Source of the DNA: Glandiceps talaboti
Lineage: Eukaryota; Hemichordata; Enteropneusta; Spengelidae
Length of the DNA: 64,000 nucleotides
NCBI RefSeq assembly: GCF_964340395.1
Contig: NC_135566.1
Coordinates: 16,850,001 to 16,914,000, forward strand
Direction: 5' to 3'
Position 1 is the stretch's first letter; each line of letters opens with the position of its first letter. The translations under genes and the position numbers were made by a program. Positions 46,722-64,000 of this stretch are shown one piece after another. The notes under the pieces are model-generated. The model was not told where the DNA came from. It saw only the letters and a list, made by a program, of their open reading frames with translations, and ran no database searches.

Positions 46722-46930
46722 GTACAGTTGCAGACATCAGACCATTGACGAATAGAACCTGTTACAAACAGGGAAAGTAACCCAAATAAATTGGATTAAT
46801 AACACTTGGCACAGCATGTTGGAACAGCAGAGATTTATTTTACATTTTTTGGTTTGATAAGAATAGTTGTATGGCCTCTTTGCATAATAGTTCACATTCA
46901 CAAACAAAGTTCCCCTGGCAATTCAGGTAC
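46722..46930. mobile_element. MITE family C, copy 1 (left half)
   Basis: Shares GACATCAGACCAT, AACAGGGAAAGTAA, TTGGATTAATAACACTTG and GTTCACATTCACAAACAAAG with copies at 56430-56700 and 59150-59525. The mirrored right half is missing. Confidence 0.65.
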
Positions 46931-47084
46931 ATGCAAAGAAAATACAGGGAAGAAGAAGAGAACTTTTTGCCTCACATTCTTGTTTAAAGTTGTTTGGGGC
47001 CTAATACCAGCTATAGCACATATCTCATACCACAAAGACCAAAGTGGACAATTAAACCCGGGAACTTTGTAGATTACTAACAGT

Positions 47085-47345
47085 ATAGCAACCCTGTGGA
47101 AAGTACATGACAAATAACTCCTCCAGCTTCTTTCAAATACCACATGCAAATACAGAAATTTACAGGAACTCATTTTTTCCACGAGTAATCACAGACTGGT
47201 ACAACCTTGACAATAATTTATTCACATCTGGATCGGTAGACGCCTTCAAGGTATCCATGTAGTGCGACTAAGTGTTTTGCCCTCCCCTTCCATTGATTAT
47301 TTACTAGTATTGGTTCCTTCAACATATTGATTCTGATTCTGATAC
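47085..47345 (+). mobile_element. LINE 3' remnant (CR1-like)
   Basis: One frame at about 47170-47260 reads FFPRVITDWYNLDNN then GSVDAFKVSM and a stop, the usual C-terminal end of CR1/L2-group ORF2 proteins. A frameshift separates it from the preceding similar stretch. Short TGATTCTGATTCTGATAC repeats follow, as at CR1-type 3' ends. No intact frame. Confidence 0.7.
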
Positions 47346-47654
47346 TAAACTGTATCAAGGCTATACCAAACTGGATTGCGTTGTAAATGTTACTCTGGCT
47401 ACTTCAAATACTGCACCACAAACAATTTACAGCTTCACGGTTCTGTTACTGTAAACACTTTTCAAATAAACAAAAAGATCGTATGTGACACTTTTATTAT
47501 CTATAAGTCACGCTAGCTGGTTTATCAAGTTTCAATATGTCAGTGGTAACATACATATGGAAATTACCCATTTTTGTAATGTCCTCATTCATACCAAAAG
47601 TGGAGCAATCACTGTTGTAGACATGCCCTCCCAAAAAGTGGATAAAATATGACA

Positions 47655-47915
47655 TTTTTAAACATAGCTTAAAGACGCATCTTTTCAGACATCATTTCAA
47701 GTAATTTAATGTAACTGGTCGGTTTTATTGGAAGTGATTGATTGTAACTGTTTTTATACAATGTGAATTATTTCAATGGGTCGGTTTATACTTAGTTGCT
47801 CTCTGTGTGCTGTTATTTTTTTTTACTTTTGCAATTTTTTAACTTCAGTCTGTACAATGTGCTGAGATGCACGTGTAGCGCGTTTTCTTACAAGAAATAA
47901 ATAATAATAAAAAAT
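47655..47915 (+). mobile_element. Second LINE 3' remnant
   Basis: A frame ending SLKTHLFRHHFK-stop at about 47663-47710 resembles a LINE ORF2 terminus. A ~200-bp tail follows, with GTGCTGAGATGCACGTGTAG and an AATAAATAATAATAAAA end. A different family from the remnant at 47085. Confidence 0.6.
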
Positions 47916-49439
47916 ATGAGTTGGTAAGAAATACCACAAAACACTGTGTTCACTAATTAAATCAGATGTCATCAGATCACTGCAAGTGTAAGCACATTAT
48001 AAACACTTGGCAAAATATCAGAAACACATCAAAGTTTGAAAAAAAATTGGCACGCAAATATGTCAGTGAAGATAACAAAATAGTCAAACACTACTTGATC
48101 TGACCTCTCATAACAAATTTGAATGAATTGTACGAATTAATGCTGGACAAGAATATATGTCTTATTATCATCCCAGAAATGGGTCATTTATTGCTACGAC
48201 TGTCATTTTTTGAAAACAGAGTATAACCTGACAGACATACACGATTGCTAATAATTTTCAATTGAAAAAGTGAACAAGGACAAATATCCAGGAAATACAC
48301 CTATTGAAGGCATTTTCATTGAAAATATAACTTTTTGGCACTTAGAAAAGAGCTGTACATACTCAGGACTGGAAAGACTTGATCTTTGACGCACACGAAC
48401 TGTCTCCTTTCCATACAGGTTGAAAGTTATTAAAAAAGTATCAACAGAGATCAAATATATTACTTCTAGAATCACTGGGATTGCTGTGCTGACCACCAGC
48501 TGTTATGAATGAACAGAAACAGTCTCTTCATAGAGGTCATTTCCCAGCTATTTATTTTTATGTACATGAAAAGTAGTACTTTTATTTGATTTGTAGCCCC
48601 AGTGGGCACAGCCTAGAGGCCAGGACTACAGGAATGACTCCTGTCCACTTGCATTCAACAGCCTCATCTCTCACACCAATGACAGAACTTCAACCAAACC
48701 TGGCACAAATGTCAAATCCTATACAGTACAAATGCAGGTCACTTAATTTCCTAACCATGACCTTTTATGAACCAACACCAGGGTCATACTTCTTGTAAAA
48801 TGTGGCAGTTTTGACTGACTCAAGAAGTGAATACACAGAGACTCTACATCCATACATTGTCAGAGGTGTAATTAAAGCTTATTGCAAGACACTGACCTTC
48901 ATCCTGAAGGTCAAATAACAATTTGCTCAACACAATAGCCTCAAAAATGTGTAAAGCCAGTCGCATGTCTGCACTTAGTACTGATGTTTATAGAACTACA
49001 ATTTCAAGTAAAGGCCTTTGTCCTTGACCGTCATTTTCAAGGTCTTAAATGAAATTACTCTATAACTTCTTTAACAAATGCATATGAAGACACAATTGAA
49101 ATGTCTGCATCTTTAATATTGGCTGCAAGCTTTCTAGTTAGACTGACATCAGAACTTTTGAAATGGTATACATATTGACACCATTCAAGTGTATACACCC
49201 ATACTTATGGAGATAACATCTTATCATATTTGCAAAACTGACCTTCACTGTTTGATCTTTTGGGTAATATAGTAATTTGCTATATAAATCAGTCTTGTCA
49301 TTGAGATACACCCATATTATCTGAGAAATATTGTCTTATCACACTTGTGTCATATATCAAAGTTCTACCTGGACTATATATGTCAGTGGTCATTTCCCCC
49401 TCTGATAGTGTTAATTAATCTCACTTCACAGCATGAGTA
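47916..49439. other. Intergenic stretch, no gene seen
   Basis: AT-rich sequence between LINE remnants and a foldback element. Short open frames carry no recognised domain or splice-supported structure. Confidence 0.45.
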
Positions 49440-49615
49440 GACAGTGTTTTGCTAAGGTTGGGAACCCTGGTATTACAGAAAGGGAGAAAGGGGTAAAAAT
49501 GGCAGTGTTTCCCTATAGAGTCTATGGTAATTTTGTTTGGGAACCCAGGTAAAATAATATAGGAACCTGATAGATTTTACCTACTTACCACCCTTAGCAA
49601 AAACACTGGTAGACA
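49440..49615. mobile_element. Foldback MITE, family E, copy 2
   Basis: Ends CAGTGTTTTGCTAAGG and CCTTAGCAAAAACACTG are inverted. The inner TAGATTTTACCTACTTACCA is the complement of the copy in SPT4 intron 1. Confidence 0.75.
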
Positions 49616-50408
49616 TTACGAAGTGTGATGTTATAAACTTAGACGGCTTGCCAACTACTTATAGAACTATATCTTTGACATAATTAGTGTTGGGGGCTGT
49701 GTAGAAGACTTGTATTTATATACTCTCCTAATGTAGAAGACTTGTATTTATATTGGCCATTATTGGAGGTGGAGTGGGGGATGTGTGGATCATGTTATTC
49801 TACTCACTCTATATCTCTTGAGGTACAAAATTAAACACAAAGAATGTTGGAAAAAGAAAAAAGTCTTACTTTAATGAATTCACAACAAAAATACATGAAA
49901 AGATAAAGATATACCATTTCAGGAAAATTTTGAGTATTCAACAGATTTTCCCAAACTCTCATTACATATTCATGATTTCAATGATAAAGAACTGTTCAAA
50001 GGTTGAAATCAAGCCCCCAGACAAAAAATAACATATAGAATTAAAGACATTTTACAAAACATTCAACAAAGGGAGTGAAAGCATACTACTGGTCCAGAGA
50101 TATAATTCCCTGATTAATGAAACTGTTTAAAGTAAAACATAACAAGTCAGTAGTGTTGTCATTACTTGATTCATTTTCTTACTTAATATTTTTCAGGTAT
50201 ACGTAAGTGTACACCCCATACTTTGTCTGATGGCATCTCATGAAAACTAGGCACAAAGATGAATTTCAGTGTACACTAGGCCTGGGGAACCCATGCTTTT
50301 CAACATGGCATTCGATATTCTTTCATCAAACACAACAGAAGACAGCATGTGCGTCTTGATTTCTCCATAATTTTGTGTACTGGTACAAACAAATACTTGT
50401 TTACTGTG

Positions 50409-50776
50409 TTAAAGGGGCACAAGCTGAGTTTACATATTTCTGGGATGTAATTTTTTGTTCATATTAAACGGTACTCATAGTATTCTACTTATTGATGTAC
50501 ACTAGCCTATCACTTGCAATTGACTGAAGTCAAACCTGGTATTAGGATATTACTTATAAACGATCCAATGACATAATTTATCATACGCACCAAAAAATAT
50601 ACAGGAACTCCTGCTATGCAATCAACATGTCGGACAATGCCATGGACACAAATTGTAATGTCATAGAAGATATGCATTGACATTAATATTATGCTAGAAT
50701 AGCTTAATCAGAGTTTTTTGAAAGTATTTTTACTTGAGTAAAAAGCTTATAAACTCAGCCTGTGCCACTTTAATAA
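50409..50776. mobile_element. Foldback MITE, family F
   Basis: Ends TTAAAGGGGCACAAGCTGAG and CTCAGCCTGTGCCACTTTAA are imperfect inverted repeats with TTAA at both tips. An internal segment TATCACTTGCAATTGACTGA recurs inverted at about 18545-18570. No coding capacity. Confidence 0.7.
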
Positions 50777-52013
50777 CCAGGTTTCAACATGGATACTACT
50801 GTGAACTTGCTCACTTGAAAGAGATTGAATATTCATGCCAAGACAAAGTTGAAACCAATGATGTTCTTGGTACTTTTTATATGACACATACAAATATGTA
50901 TTATTTGTTGAAAATGACATCGGATGATGTAAATTAAATCCAGTGAATAAAGGCAGTTTGTACATTCCATAATAATACACTGTCATATGTTTATAGTTCG
51001 TGACTGAATTTCTCACAACTTAAAAACATTAGGGAGTGAAGAGAATCAATAATTATCAATGTGCCTAGCGATCATCACTCGAATTTGAATCCCGACACTA
51101 TTTAATTATTGTTGGTGCGTTGACAAGCACACCAACCCACACAAAGCAAATATTTACACAGCTTATCTGGTTCAACACAAAGTTACTCTTTTTTATGTGT
51201 AACTTATGTATGTCAGGCAATAGAAATACCTTGGTTCCTACAACCAAACAAAGGTAAAGATTGTAAAAATAACACTTAAATCTAGAGGATGTTAATCATA
51301 CGACATCGACTAAAATTCATGACAGGGGGATTTTATTTGCAACAACACATGTATGTCTGCTCATAAAAATTCTTTCGATTCAAAAATAGTCTAAACGTGA
51401 ACAATTTTGTAGAATTTTGGTCGCGTATTTATGATTCTGTTGGTCTACAACATTCATATTCACCTGTTTTACTGTACAAAATGCTCAAAACTTCAAATGA
51501 AAAAAAACCCCCAAAACCTGAATGAGTGCCAAATAGTTTGTGAGACTGGCAGGCTAAAAAAATTTGTATTGACCTGTTTTACGGTAGAAAATGTTAGGTC
51601 AAAGTTCAAGGACCTGTGCAATCTATCACCAACGAGTGGCTGTTAGGTTGTCAGCAATGTCGGGACCAGTGAGTAATTTATCATCGTTTGAGATACCTCC
51701 AAGGCATGCCTACAGGGTCACTGATACTAAACAAAATAAATCCATCTTGTTATGTAGAAAATGTACACGATCTCATAAAAATTGATGCAAGTGGTAACAC
51801 GAGGTGTGTGTGTGACAAACTGACAGCGGTATTACAGTGAAACACACTCCGGTCTGATATAGTGAAATACACTCAAATCTGACCAAAACTAATAGATAAC
51901 AATCAAGCCTTGGTGTTTTCAATTATTAACATTTTGTATTAATATGAAGATGATGTCATCATGATTGGCCTGTGTGATGGCGGTCCATACTACACAATTT
52001 CAGTGCAGTCACT
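50777..52013. other. Intergenic stretch 3' of PRPF8
   Basis: No gene or repeat family recognised. It probably includes distal PRPF8 3' untranslated sequence, but no clear minus-strand AATAAA near the gene was found. Confidence 0.4.
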
Positions 52014-52279
52014 ATAGTGTGATGTATGGCTCTCTCCTCACACAATATCTGGTTATACCAACTTATACCACATTTACAGTAACTATGGCATGGTGTGTGG
52101 TCCTCCCACCACAATACATGGTAACACCACATTTTCAGTAACTGTGTAGTGTATGGCTGTCCTTACAAAGCACATGGCTACACCACATTTACAGTAACTG
52201 TGTGGTGTATGGCTTTGTCCTTACGCAACACATGGTTACACCACATTTACAGTGACTATTTCATGGTGCACGGCTCTCC

Positions 52280-52285
<6 letters not shown>
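52014..52285. repeat. PRPF8: Degenerate ~65-70-bp tandem repeat overlapping the PRPF8 stop
   Basis: Four to five copies of a unit like GTGTATGGCTGTCCTTAC...CACATGG(T)TACACCACATTTACAGTAACT. The last copy contains CGGCTCTCCTTACAT, in which TTA is the PRPF8 stop codon on the minus strand. The 3' untranslated region next to the stop therefore consists of this repeat. Confidence 0.8.
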
Positions 52286-63851
<11,566 letters not shown>

Positions 63852-64000
63852 CTATAGATAACATAAAAACAAATATGGTTGGATTACTCTGAAATACTAA
63901 CATTTCAATTGAAAGTTATTTTCGCTGGTTTGGTTTTCCACTCAAATATAACTATTTTTATTTATAGATACTATGCATACCTTCCTAAATCAGTGAAAAT

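Overview
This window is nuclear DNA from an animal, not a prokaryote. It is AT-rich and full of microsatellites and short foldback transposons. Its genes are spliced, with GT/AG introns of about 0.25 to 3 kb. The genes recognised are SPT4, SPATA22, an aspartate beta-hydroxylase-domain (ASPHD) protein, PRPF8, and a very large protein ending in an Ikaros/Hunchback-type zinc-finger pair. Together with CR1/L2-like LINE debris and many TTA- or TTAA-flanked foldback elements, this fits a (probably marine) bilaterian invertebrate. I cannot name the phylum from sequence alone.

Layout. 1-2000: compound tetranucleotide microsatellite and a foldback MITE. 2007-5075 (+): complete 4-exon SPT4 gene of 117 codons. 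5.4-8.2 kb: interspersed repeats. 8290-15814 (-): SPATA22, nine exons found, first coding exon unresolved; it carries a tandemly duplicated 228-bp exon, and one copy is flanked by inverted repeats. 15.8-24.7 kb: gene-poor, with a clear TTA-flanked foldback element at 21703-22732. 24699-33470 (+): a giant protein gene (4.5-kb exon, then a 3.05-kb exon; 2520 residues) with a C-terminal Ikaros/Hunchback zinc-finger pair; between its two main exons lies a roughly 950-bp tandem duplication whose extra exon ends in a stop. 34.9-40.5 kb: a composite of inverted copies of one transposon family, with a 5'-truncated LINE inserted in the left arm. 42029-46019 (+): two-exon ASPHD gene whose intron holds two minisatellites. 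46.1-52.3 kb: LINE remnants, a perfect 30-bp hairpin and MITEs. 52280-63833 (-): the last 14 coding exons (783 codons) of PRPF8; its 5' part lies beyond the right edge.

The genes do not form a pathway: SPT4 acts in transcription elongation, PRPF8 is the spliceosome core, SPATA22 acts in meiotic recombination, and ASPHD is a predicted membrane 2-oxoglutarate oxygenase. Their co-location is better read as conserved linkage: human SUPT4H1, SPATA22, PRPF8 and IKZF3 are all on chromosome 17. The least conventional parts are the giant zinc-finger gene with its duplicated, stop-bearing exon, the SPATA22 exon duplication inside inverted repeats, and the nested foldback/LINE composite. Exon boundaries were worked out by hand from splice sites, frame continuity and remembered family sequences; no alignment or database search was run.
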